A stretch of 64,000 nt of DNA from an uncultured Maribacter sp. (GCF_947500985.1 NZ_CANMTX010000007.1:1-64000), one strand, 5' to 3'; shown: positions 18,582 to 28,100, counted from the stretch's first letter. The notes: a model not told the origin generated them from the sequence alone. Numbers and translations are program-made.

Positions 18582-20561
18582 ATGAAATTTAAAATAAACT
18601 TTTTTAGTAAAAGCAAATTTTTACTAATGGCCATTATTACGGCCAGTTTAGTAGTAAGCTGTGTCAATGATGGGCTTTTTAGAGATGATTTGCCAGATGC
18701 AAATTCTAAGGTGGATACCGTATTTCCGGCTGCCAGTTTTTCATTTGCTTCTTCTTCTGAAGATTTTAGAATAGTAAGTTTTAGTAATTTATCAACTGAA
18801 GCGGCAACATATTCTTGGGATTTTGGAGATGGAAATACATCCACCGAGCAAAATCCTACTTTTACATTTGAAGACGGTGAAGGCACTTATCCGGTAACGC
18901 TTACTGCTACTGATGGTAATGGTGTAACAGGTTCAAATACTGTAGATGTTATTGTTCAAGAAGGACCATTTCAACCTATAATACTTGAGGCTGGTTTCGA
19001 AGATAATGAGATAGAAAATGGTGATGGAAGGGATTCTTGGAGAAATAGTGATTTAGGCGGTGTAATACAAATAACAGGTAGTCCCGTATCATTTGGAGAT
19101 CAGGGTGCTAAGTTACCTACTCCAGCAGGTGATCGTGTTGGTTATCAGGAAATAACCGTTGATGCTGATTCCAATTATGATTTGTTCTTTTACTATACCA
19201 TGTTAGCTAATTCCGGTGATCCCTCTATTACGGTCTCTGTACTTGGTGTAACTGAAAATGGTGGTACGTTTACTACTGATGAAGAAGTAGCCAATGGTAC
19301 AATAGCTTCGGTAACGGTAACAGATGACGAAGATCCTGAAGTTTATATTCAGCAACAACTTTCTTTTAATTCAGGTAGTAATAATACAGTGGCAATCTAC
19401 TTCACCAATGGTGAGGTTGAGGCAAGGCTTGATAATTTTACGATTGATATAGGAACTGCCGGTGCAGTGCCACCTTCTGCAGGATTTACTGTGGAACAAA
19501 GTGAAGTTGATTTCTTAGAGTATACTTTTACGAATTCATCCACAGGAGGTGTTAGTTTCGAGTGGGATTTTGGTGATGGTAATACTTCTATAGAGGAGTC
19601 TCCTATACATACCTATGCGACTGCTGGTATGTATGATGTGACATTGACTGCTACTAACGACGTAAATCTAACGGCGGATCTTACAAGATCAATTAACATT
19701 CTATCTCCAGTATCGGCAGCCTTTACTTCAATGGTTGATGCAGGTGACTATAGAACTTTTAGTTTTATGGACGCTTCAGAAGGAGCTGAAACTTTATTAT
19801 GGGAGTTTGGAGATGGTTTCCAATTTACAGGAATGAACCCTACGCATACTTATGATGAGGATGGAATTTATACTGTAGTTTTAACTGCCACAAGTATAAC
19901 TGGAAATATCAGTTCGGCTACAGAAGAACTTGTGGTTTCTGATGGATTTGTTGTTCAGGTTATAAATGGAAATTTTGATCTTTATGGGACAACTGCTGGA
20001 TGTACAGGAGAAAGCACTGGTGATAATGCAGATCCTTGGGATATGACTACTAACTCAACTATTAAGGATTGTGATGGTACTGATATACCTAGTCCATATG
20101 CTGATCTTTGGGATAATGGTGCATTAGATTCTTGGCTTGATGGTTTTTATGGTGATGGTAGTGAGCAAGCGGGTTCTACCAGTGATGGAAACAATGATAC
20201 AAGAGGAGCTAAACTTGAAGAGGCTGGTCGACGTTTGTATCAAGTGGTTACCGTTCAACAAGGACAAACATATACGTTCTCAATAGATTCTCGTACCTCT
20301 GGTGCAGGAGCAAATTCTGATGTATTTATATTAAATACACAAATTGAAGATGAGACTGGTATTAATGCATCTACTTCAGATGCTGCTGTCGATGCGTATT
20401 TTGAAATCACGAATGATTTAAATGCTGATTCAAGTGCATTTGTAACAAGTACATTTACATTTACAGCATCAACAAATCAAGTAGTGATATATGTTAGGAA
20501 TGTAAACGTTGAAGATAATGTTACTGAAGCTTTCTACGATAACATAACGATTACTCAATAA
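18582..20561 (+). CDS. PKD-domain surface lipoprotein, probable glycan-binding protein
   Basis: The 659-residue lipoprotein (lipobox VVSC, Cys27) occupies the place of a surface glycan-binding protein after susCD. Three PKD domains are seen, each with a WDFGDG-type core: near residues 77, 328 and 406. Between the first and second lies a beta-rich segment (about 135-290), and after the third another (about 455-659) ending in YDNITITQ; both look like carbohydrate-binding-module folds of the jelly-roll type, but I cannot assign a family. No catalytic motif is visible. Binding alginate is inferred from context. Confidence 0.8.
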   Translation: MKFKINFFSKSKFLLMAIITASLVVSCVNDGLFRDDLPDANSKVDTVFPAASFSFASSSEDFRIVSFSNLSTEAATYSWDFGDGNTSTEQNPTFTFEDGEGTYPVTLTATDGNGVTGSNTVDVIVQEGPFQPIILEAGFEDNEIENGDGRDSWRNSDLGGVIQITGSPVSFGDQGAKLPTPAGDRVGYQEITVDADSNYDLFFYYTMLANSGDPSITVSVLGVTENGGTFTTDEEVANGTIASVTVTDDEDPEVYIQQQLSFNSGSNNTVAIYFTNGEVEARLDNFTIDIGTAGAVPPSAGFTVEQSEVDFLEYTFTNSSTGGVSFEWDFGDGNTSIEESPIHTYATAGMYDVTLTATNDVNLTADLTRSINILSPVSAAFTSMVDAGDYRTFSFMDASEGAETLLWEFGDGFQFTGMNPTHTYDEDGIYTVVLTATSITGNISSATEELVVSDGFVVQVINGNFDLYGTTAGCTGESTGDNADPWDMTTNSTIKDCDGTDIPSPYADLWDNGALDSWLDGFYGDGSEQAGSTSDGNNDTRGAKLEEAGRRLYQVVTVQQGQTYTFSIDSRTSGAGANSDVFILNTQIEDETGINASTSDAAVDAYFEITNDLNADSSAFVTSTFTFTASTNQVVIYVRNVNVEDNVTEAFYDNITITQ

Positions 20562-20580
20562 TATTAATTAATTAAAAGTG

Positions 20581-20620
20581 AAACTACCCAGACCTTTATT
20601 TTGGGACTGGGTAGTTTTTA
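20581..20620 (+). terminator. Terminator between the PKD lipoprotein and lyase genes
   Basis: A 10-bp perfect stem (20581-20590 with 20608-20617) followed by TTTTTA. It separates susC-susD-PKD from the two lyase genes, so the lyases are either transcribed by read-through or from their own promoter in 20621-20697, where no good consensus is seen. Confidence 0.7.
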
Positions 20621-20697
20621 TAACAGAACAGAAAATAGCAAAAACTATTATATATCTCTTTGATTAAGATGATTATACTTTACGCTTAATTTATAAA

Positions 20698-21612
20698 ATG
20701 AAATTACCTCTAAATAATTTTTTACTTTTTATATTAATTTCGCTTTCTTTTATTTGTGTCTCTGCTCAAAATATAACAAGTGGTAATGCAGAATCTGAAG
20801 TTGTAATTGAAAAGCAGAAAAAGAAAAAAAATAAGAAAGTAAGACTGGCAAATATTGATTTAAGCCATTGGAAGGTTACTATACCTGAGGGTACAGGAAA
20901 AGGAGGGGCAATTAGTGTTGAGCCGCCAGAAATTTTAGATTATGCTACAAATGAGATATTGAAACCTTATATGTATAATGATTCTACTAAAGGGGCATTA
21001 ACGTTTTACGCTTACCCAACTACAGCGACCACAGCAAATACTAAATATTCTAGGTCAGAACTAAGGGAACAAATGGTTCCGGGGGATGACAATGTCAATT
21101 GGACATTTAAGCAAGGTGGTACTTTAAAAGCAAAACTTTCAGTTGATGATGTTTCTAGAGATAAGAATGGAAAATATCATAAAGTGATTATTTTGCAAAT
21201 ACATGGTCGATTGACCAATGATCAAAAAGAATTAATTAAACAAAAAGACAATAATGCACCGCCTGTATTAAAAATATATTGGCAGAATGGTAAAATTAGG
21301 GTTAAAACAAAAAAACTAAAATACACCGATGTAAATGCTATAGGCATATTACATGAAGAAGCCTGGACAGATGATGAAGGCTTTAATTTTGAGGAAGAAG
21401 TAGGCTTCGGTAAGTTTCAAATTGAAGTGAAAGTTACAGATGGTAAAATGGTAGTCTCATTAAATAAAACAGAATTCGCCGTTTACGATGATTTCAATAT
21501 GAAAAGATGGGGTGTATTTGAAAATTACTTTAAGGCAGGTAATTATTTTCAAAGTAGAGATGAAGGTTCATTTGCCAAGGTCAGTTTTTATGAACTTGAA
21601 GTGAAGCATTAA
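20698..21612 (+). CDS. Alginate lyase, PL7 family (secreted form)
   Basis: The 304-residue enzyme should cleave alginate by beta-elimination. A signal peptide (about 1-24, ending CVSAQ) is followed by a short lysine-rich linker (about 38-50) and one alginate-lyase-2 jelly-roll domain (about 52-304). The PL7 signatures are complete: YSRSELREQM (117-126, substrate Arg), LQIHG with Q168 and H170 (catalytic His), and YFKAGNYFQ (277-285, catalytic Tyr). There is no lipobox, so it should be periplasmic or released. It sits 10 bases before a second PL7 gene, its close relative. Whether it prefers M or G blocks cannot be told; the QIH form is often linked to G or mixed blocks. Confidence 0.92.
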   Translation: MKLPLNNFLLFILISLSFICVSAQNITSGNAESEVVIEKQKKKKNKKVRLANIDLSHWKVTIPEGTGKGGAISVEPPEILDYATNEILKPYMYNDSTKGALTFYAYPTTATTANTKYSRSELREQMVPGDDNVNWTFKQGGTLKAKLSVDDVSRDKNGKYHKVIILQIHGRLTNDQKELIKQKDNNAPPVLKIYWQNGKIRVKTKKLKYTDVNAIGILHEEAWTDDEGFNFEEEVGFGKFQIEVKVTDGKMVVSLNKTEFAVYDDFNMKRWGVFENYFKAGNYFQSRDEGSFAKVSFYELEVKH

Positions 21613-21622
21613 TAAGAATTAT

Positions 21623-22597
21623 ATGATTTTAAATAATATTTTATGGTTTTGTAAACTAACCAAAGCAAAGTGTTTTTTTGCCATCGTTATAGCAATAGCC
21701 ATTTCGAGTTGTAGTAATGATGCAGAAGCAGACGAAGAAGAGATTGCACAAGAAGAAGTAGTTGAAAAGGAAATAGTAGAGACTCCTGAGCCAGAAGAAG
21801 AAGTTGTAGTTGAAGAGGAAATGGTAGAGGGTGTTGATTTCTTTTTGCCAAATATAAACTTGAGTAATTGGAAAGTAACATTACCAATCGGTAGTCCAGA
21901 TGAAGTGGAGCCGCCAGAGATTTTAGATTATGCAACAGATGAAAGGTTGATACCTTATATGTATAATGATTCTACTGATGGTTCTTTGGTATTTTACACA
22001 ACACCTGGTTCGTCTACCGCTAATTCTTCCTATTCAAGAACAGAGCTAAGAGAGCAAATGGTACCTGGTAGTAATAGTACTAATTGGACTTTTACAGAAG
22101 GTGGTCGAATGAAGGGAACATTGTCAGTACCAGAAATCACGATTGATGCAGGAGGTGATTTTCATAGGACTTTGGTGATGCAAATTCATGGAAGATTAAC
22201 AAATGAACAGCGAGATTTAATAGGGGAGGATGATAATAATGCTCCCCCAATGTTGAAAATATACTGGCAGAAAGGTAAAGTAAGGGTGCTTACTAAAAAG
22301 CTTAAAGATCTTAATGCCACAGACGAAGCGATTTTACATACAGATGCATGGGAAGATAATGAAGGGCATACGTTTTCAGAGGATATAGGTGCAAATACAT
22401 TCAATCTAGAGATTATAGCTTCAGATGGTAGGTTAGAAATTATTTTAAACGAAACTGATTCTGTAGTTTATGAAGATATTCATATGCAAAAGTGGAGTGT
22501 GTTTGAAAACTATTTTAAAGCGGGGAACTATTTGCAAACCCTTGATGCGGGGGCATCTGCCAAAGTTAAATATTACGAATTAGAAGTCACGCATTAG
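21623..22597 (+). CDS. Alginate lyase, PL7 family (surface lipoprotein form)
   Basis: The 324-residue PL7 enzyme is a tandem relative of the preceding gene. Its N-terminus is a lipoprotein signal with ISSC (Cys30), followed by SNDAEADEEE, which fits the acidic export signal for surface lipoproteins, and a long Glu/Val-rich acidic linker (about 35-70). The catalytic domain (about 72-324) keeps all signatures: YSRTELREQM (137-146), Q187-I-H189 and YFKAGNYLQ (297-305). The likely role is to cut polymer at the cell surface next to SusCD. Confidence 0.92.
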   Translation: MILNNILWFCKLTKAKCFFAIVIAIAISSCSNDAEADEEEIAQEEVVEKEIVETPEPEEEVVVEEEMVEGVDFFLPNINLSNWKVTLPIGSPDEVEPPEILDYATDERLIPYMYNDSTDGSLVFYTTPGSSTANSSYSRTELREQMVPGSNSTNWTFTEGGRMKGTLSVPEITIDAGGDFHRTLVMQIHGRLTNEQRDLIGEDDNNAPPMLKIYWQKGKVRVLTKKLKDLNATDEAILHTDAWEDNEGHTFSEDIGANTFNLEIIASDGRLEIILNETDSVVYEDIHMQKWSVFENYFKAGNYLQTLDAGASAKVKYYELEVTH

Positions 22598-22661
22598 TGA
22601 TATACGATTAATATACCTAGTATAAATAAGAGAGTTGTTTGAGTTAGATTTTGTTGAAATG

Positions 22662-22692
22662 AATTTACCAGTCTTTTTTAGGCTGGTAAATT
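22662..22692. promoter_or_regulatory. Inverted repeat between lyase and regulator genes
   Basis: AATTTACCAG (22662-22671) and CTGGTAAATT (22683-22692) form a perfect 10-bp stem. There is no T run after it on either strand, so it is a poor terminator. The TGGTAAA word also occurs in the susC operators, so it may be a regulator site. Confidence 0.4.
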
Positions 22693-22784
22693 TCATGAAC
22701 AATTGCTGCTTTGTAGAGTGTAATTATTGTTGGGAATAAAACTTCTTATTTTAGTATATAAGAATTATAGTTTTAGGTGAACAA

Positions 22785-22801
22785 TTTTGGCAACCAATTT
22801 T
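22785..22801. promoter_or_regulatory. Possible autoregulatory site of the GntR gene
   Basis: TTGGCAACCAA within 22785-22801 is a palindrome with GG/CC cores about 20 bases before the regulator's ATG. It resembles the susC operators but has a shorter spacing between the half sites. Assignment is tentative. Confidence 0.3.
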
Positions 22802-22820
22802 CCTTAAAAGCAAGTTATAT

Positions 22821-23522
22821 ATGAAATTAGAAATCCTCACAAGGACTGAAAATCAGGAAATACAAAATGAGATTATAGTTCAGCTTAGAGATTTAATGAA
22901 TAATAAAAATCTTGAACCTGGTGATAAATTGCCGTCAGAAAGAATGCTTTCAGATAAATTCGGAGTTAGTCGAAGCAGTGTTAGAGAAGCAATTCAGAAA
23001 TTAGAATTTTATGGAATTTTAATTTCAAAGCCTCAAAGTGGAACTTTTGTAGCAGATATAGGTCAGATTGCCGTAAACGGAATGGTGAATGATATTCTTC
23101 GTCTAGAAGAACCTGATTTTAAATCATTGGTAGAAACTAGAATTCTTCTTGAACTAAAAACTGTAAGGTTTGCGGCTAGAAGAAGAACAGATGCAGATTT
23201 AAAGCAATTGAAAAGTGCTTTGGATGCTTATCGTAAAAAGGTCGAGAATGGTGAAGATGCAGTACAGGAAGATTTGCTATTTCATTTGGCTATAGCAAAA
23301 GCTAGCGGAAACAGTACTATGAACACTTTCATGCTTATTATTACACCAGAAATACTAACAAATTTTGAGAAGTACCATGTTTGTGATAAAAATATGGCAT
23401 TTAGAGGCATAGAAGAGCATCAAGATATTTTTGACGCTATAGAGGAACAGAATCCGCAATTGGCGAAAGCAAAAATGAAAGTGCATTTTAAGAACTTATA
23501 TCAATTTTGCTATAACATTTAG
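22821..23522 (+). CDS. GntR-family transcriptional regulator, FadR subfamily
   Basis: The 233-residue protein has an N-terminal winged helix-turn-helix (about 15-75, with EPGDKLPSERMLSDKFGVSR) and an all-helical FCD ligand-binding domain (about 90-230). Likely metal/ligand histidines are in LLFHLAIAKASGN (about 152), EEHQDIF (about 195) and MKVHF (about 223). A GntR-type repressor of alginate genes is known from Zobellia galactanivorans (from memory), where a sugar-acid product of alginate relieves repression. Position next to the lyases and the GGT..ACC palindromes before susC support the same role. It is followed after 76 bases by the Nramp-like transporter gene. Confidence 0.88.
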   Translation: MKLEILTRTENQEIQNEIIVQLRDLMNNKNLEPGDKLPSERMLSDKFGVSRSSVREAIQKLEFYGILISKPQSGTFVADIGQIAVNGMVNDILRLEEPDFKSLVETRILLELKTVRFAARRRTDADLKQLKSALDAYRKKVENGEDAVQEDLLFHLAIAKASGNSTMNTFMLIITPEILTNFEKYHVCDKNMAFRGIEEHQDIFDAIEEQNPQLAKAKMKVHFKNLYQFCYNI

Positions 23523-23598
23523 AAGAATAAGTCAAATAGTTATTGCCAACTAAACTTCGAAATCATTTTTATAATAATCTACCTAAAGAATAAATAAA

Positions 23599-24870
23599 AT
23601 GAGTAATTCAGCCAAACTATCAATTTGGAAAAAAATATTGGCTTTAGTTTTGGCATTTGGTCCTGGAATATTCGCTATTGGGTATACTATTGGTACTGGT
23701 AGTGTAACGTCAATGATCGTGGCAGGTAGTACATATGGTATGCAACTTTTATGGGTGCTACTTTTAAGTTGTATTTTTTCAGGTTTGTTAATGTATGCTT
23801 ACGGTAATTTCGCTTTAGTCACGGGTGAAACTGCACTTTATGCTTTTAAAAAACATTTAAAGTGGGGTAAGTTAATTGCTATTCTTATAATTCTTGGAAT
23901 TTCTTTTGGTCAGTGGAATTCATTAATGGGTATTCTTGGTATTTCCGCGAATGTCATCTATGAGATATTTTTAATTTATTTCCCAAATTTGGTAGATTTC
24001 AAATATGAGTCTGTTTTAATAATAGCAATAACTGTTATTGTTATATTTTATGGATTGTTAATGGTAGGTAAGTATGCCTTTTTTGAAAAAATATTGGTCA
24101 TTTTTGTAACTATCATGGGGCTTTCATTCATAATTTCCTTATTTATGGTGTACCCATTACCTGTTGAAGTTGTAAAAGGTTTGATGCCAACAATACCAAA
24201 AGTTGAAGGTGGTCAGATGATGGTAGCAGCCTTTGTAGGTACGACCATGGCTGCAGCTACGTTTCTTTCAAGACCACTTTTTGTGAAGGGAAAAGGTTGG
24301 ACAATAAAAAATCGCTCGCAACAAAAGAAAGATGCAATAATTGCAGCTTCGCTTGTGTTTTTTATTAGTGGATCTGTAATGGCTGTAGCTTGTGGAGCTT
24401 TATTTCATCAAGGAAAACCGGTAACTCAAGTATTGGATATGGTGAATACATTAGAACCGGTTGCTGGTAAATTTGCTCTAACACTTTTCTTTTTTGGAAC
24501 GTTAAGTGCAGGATTATCATCAATTTTTCCATGTCTACTAATTGCTCCAATATTATTGGCAGATTATCAATCAGGGGAGTTAGATACTAGTTCAAAACAA
24601 TTTAGAATAATTACAGCAATAGCCTCATTATTTGCGCTGATAGTTCCTGTATATGGAGCTAATCCTATTCAAATGCAAATACTATCTCAAGTATTCAATG
24701 TATTTGTTTTGCCATTGGTCATATTAGGAATAATACTTCTTATAAATAACAAGAATTTAATGGTCAAGTATAAGGCGGGAGTTTGGCTTAATTTAGGACT
24801 CTTTGCTGCACTTTTCTTTTCTTGCGTAATTTCTTATAATGGCGTTGTAGCATTGCTGGATTATTTCTAG
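23599..24870 (+). CDS. Nramp-fold membrane transporter lacking canonical metal-site motifs
   Basis: The 423-residue inner-membrane protein has about 11 hydrophobic segments and resembles the Nramp family overall: it begins with the GPG of helix 1 and has the helix-6 pattern. Canonical Nramp helix 1 carries DPGN; here the matching stretch is YTIGTGS (about 28-34), so both metal-binding residues are replaced. The helix-6 MPH motif is also missing (VGTTMAAATF, about 213-222). It is therefore unlikely to be an ordinary Mn/Fe importer. Position after the alginate regulator suggests carriage of an alginate-derived sugar acid or a related solute; that is inference. Confidence 0.75.
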   Translation: MSNSAKLSIWKKILALVLAFGPGIFAIGYTIGTGSVTSMIVAGSTYGMQLLWVLLLSCIFSGLLMYAYGNFALVTGETALYAFKKHLKWGKLIAILIILGISFGQWNSLMGILGISANVIYEIFLIYFPNLVDFKYESVLIIAITVIVIFYGLLMVGKYAFFEKILVIFVTIMGLSFIISLFMVYPLPVEVVKGLMPTIPKVEGGQMMVAAFVGTTMAAATFLSRPLFVKGKGWTIKNRSQQKKDAIIAASLVFFISGSVMAVACGALFHQGKPVTQVLDMVNTLEPVAGKFALTLFFFGTLSAGLSSIFPCLLIAPILLADYQSGELDTSSKQFRIITAIASLFALIVPVYGANPIQMQILSQVFNVFVLPLVILGIILLINNKNLMVKYKAGVWLNLGLFAALFFSCVISYNGVVALLDYF

Positions 24871-24918
24871 TTCAAAACAATTTTATAGTCACCCTTCTAA
24901 TTAAAATAGGATAAGTAG

Positions 24919-24926
24919 TATCTTTG
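24919..24926 (+). promoter_or_regulatory. Possible tRNA-Val(GAC) -7 element
   Basis: TATCTTTG matches TAnnTTTG and lies 23 bases before the tRNA, giving a leader of about 15 bases. No -33 TTG is seen at the right distance. Confidence 0.45.
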
Positions 24927-24948
24927 TTGACTTGTTTAGAGTTTTAAC

Positions 24949-25023
24949 GGGATATTAGCTCAGTTGGTTTAGAGCGCTGCCTTGACAGGGCAGAGGTCAC
25001 CGGTTCGAATCCAGTATATCCCA
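24949..25023 (+). tRNA. tRNA-Val (anticodon GAC)
   Basis: A 75-base cloverleaf: acceptor GGGATAT pairs with ATATCCC, the anticodon stem CTGCC/GGCAG encloses TTGACAG with anticodon GAC. The T arm ACCGG-TTCGAAT-CCAGT has a C-A mismatch in its middle pair. CCA is not encoded. It is the right border of the alginate island and shares 21 of 22 bases of the T-arm region with the tRNA at 12981. Confidence 0.93.
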
Positions 25024-25177
25024 CAAATTTTTATCTAGTATATTTAAATTTATAGAAGGTCATTTTTTGTTTAGATTCTAGATAAATACTTATCCTCTTT
25101 CTACAATCTATACTTGTTTCCTACGTTTATTGTCAGAGGCTTGTAGTTTATAGTAAACAAGTAGGTTTATAAGTTTT

Positions 25178-28100
25178 ATGCTAAACGGATTAATTAAATA
25201 TGTTGTGCAGAATAAACTAATTGCATTTGTAATGTTATTAGTTCTTTTGGCATGGGGTTTAATGAGTGTTCCAATTACTGTAGACAATGTATTGGTTGGG
25301 TCAAATCCGGTTTCGGTAGATGCTATTCCTAATCTTGGTGATAATCAACAAATAGTTTATACAGAATGGGAGGGACAATCACCTCAAGATATAGAAGATC
25401 AGGTTACCTATCCTCTTACTTCTAATCTATTAGGGCTTCCGGGTGTAAAATCTGTACGTAGCTCTTCTATGTTTGGTTTTTCGACTATTTATTTGATTTT
25501 TGAAGATGATGTAGAGTTTTATTGGAGCCGTAGCCGAATCTTAGAAAAACTTAGTAGTCTACCATCAGATTTATTGCCTAAAGGCGTTTCTCCAAAACTG
25601 GGTCCTGATGCTACAGCTTTAGGTCAGTTATTTTGGTATACGCTTGAAGGTAGAGATGAAAATGGAAAGGTTACTGGTGGGTGGGATCTGCATGAGTTAA
25701 GAAAAGTACAAGATTTTTATATTAAAAATGCACTTTCTTCTGCACGAGATGTTGCAGAGGTAGCCTCAATAGGTGGTCATATTCAAGAGTATCAAATTGA
25801 GGTCAATCCTCAACTTATGCGCCAATATCAAATTGCATTAAAAGATGTTGTTAAGGCAGTTGGAGAAACGAATAAGAATGTTGGTGCAAAGACCATTGAG
25901 ATTAATAATGCAGAGTACTTAATACGGGGCTTGGGTCTGGTTAGAAAAATCGATGATATCGAAAGTACCGTGGTGGTTTCAAATGATTTTGTTCCTATTA
26001 GAGTAAAAGATATTGCCAATGTAACCTTAGGTCCAAAAGAGCGTAGAGGTATTTTAGATAAAGAAGGAGCTGAGGTCGCAGGTGGTGTGGTGGTAAGTAG
26101 ATATGGTTCAAATCCTCAAAAAGTAATAGAATCTGTCAAGCTCAAGATAAAAGAGTTGGGGAAGGGTATGCCTTCTAAAAAATTAAATGATGGTTCTATT
26201 TCTAAATTGACCATTGTTCCGTTTTATGATAGAACCGAACTAATAAAAAGTACTTTGGGTACTTTAAGTTCGGCACTGTATTTAGAGATATTAATAGCAA
26301 TATTAGTTGTCCTAATAATGCTACGTAACTTAAAAATATCAATTATAATATCTGCATTATTACCTGTAGCGGTGCTAATGGTTTTTATTGCTATGAAGTT
26401 ATTTGGTGTCGAAGCTAATATTGTTGCATTGTCAGGTATAGCCATCGCAATAGGTACAATGGTCGATTTAGGTATTATTTTGTCAGAAAATATTGTTAGA
26501 AAACTGGAGCAAGATAAAAGTGATAAGTCAATTGACGATGTGGTAATTGAAGGTGTTAATGAGGTGTCTGGTGCAATAGTTACAGCTGGTTTAACAACAA
26601 TTTTAAGTTTTGTTCCTGTTTTTGCTTTAACTGGTGAAGAAGGTAGGTTGTTTACACCTCTTGCTTTTACCAAAACAGCTGCATTGCTTGCCGCCATGTT
26701 GTTGTCTTTATTTGTTATACCTCCAATAATTGCAAAATGGTATAGTATTGACTTCAAGAAATTTAAAGTAAAAAATATTGGTTCTTATCTAATAGGTTTA
26801 CTCGGCTTACTATTAATATTGTCTGGTTTTTGGATAGGTCTGGTACTATTAGGTTTAATGATTTTGAACTTATTAAAAGAATATGGGGTAGTCGATAAAA
26901 AGTATTTTAAACGAATAAGAGTTTTATATCTAGTATCATCAATACTGCTCATTCTAACGTATTATTGGAATCCGTTAGGGTACGATAATAATTATTTTTC
27001 AGACTTAATGTTTGTACTATTGGCAGCCTTCTCTATTTTGGGAGTACTTTATGCTTTTTATAAATTTTATGAAAGTATATTGCTTTGGGCAATGTCTCAT
27101 AAATCATATTTTTTAAGCTTGCCTGTATTTTTACTGCTATTGGGTTCATTGGTATATACATCTATTGGTAAAGAGTTTATGCCGAAATTAAATGAGGGGT
27201 CTTTTTTGTTAATGCCTACGTCTACAGCTCATTCTGGTATTTCTGAAAATAAAAAAATATTACAACAGTTAGATATGGCAGTTGCATCTATTCCTGAAAT
27301 AGAAACAGTTGTTGGTAAAGCAGGTCGTGTTAGTTCGGCACTAGATCCAGCTCCATTGTCAATGTTTGAAAACGTAATAATTTATAAAACTGAATTTATG
27401 TTAAACGAAAGTGGAAAGCCTCTTTCGTTTAAGGTTTCAGAAGACGGAAAGTTTGAGACTAAGGGTGGAGAATTCGTTTCTGCCGGATCGGGTATTTCTC
27501 AAAATAATTTAATTGTTGATAACAACGGTGAATATTATAGAAATTGGCGTTCACATGTAAATAGTGCCGATGATATTTGGAATGAAATTGTAAAAGTCAC
27601 AAGTATACCAGGTGTTACCTCTGCTCCTAAATTACAGCCAATTGAGACTAGGTTAGTAATGCTTCAAACGGGTATGCGTTCATCAATGGGTATTAAAATT
27701 TTCGGTCCCGATTTAGAATCTATTGAAAAGTTTGGTTACGAGTTGGAGAGGGAATTAAAACAAATAATAGAAATAGATGATGCATCGGTTTTTTCCGATA
27801 GAATTGTGGCAAAACCTTACATCAATGTTGTATTTGATAGAGATAGGGCGGCGAGATATGGAGTGACTATAAATGAATTGCAAGAAATATTGGAGTCTGC
27901 AATAGGGGGCAAAGTATTGACCCAGACCATTGAAGGTAGAGAGCGGTTCGATGTAACTATCCGGTATCCTAGAGAATTAAGGTCTGATCCTAAAGACTTA
28001 AAAAATATAATTGTCTCATTACCAGATGGCAGTTCTGTGCCTTTTTCAGAATTTGCGAGTATTAAATTCGAAAAAGGTCCTCAAATGATTAAAAGTGAGG

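Noticed and set aside
26224..26757. A 177-residue open frame on the minus strand inside cusA
   Set aside because: It lies fully inside a conserved pump gene, resembles no known family and is a mirror of its hydrophobic codons.
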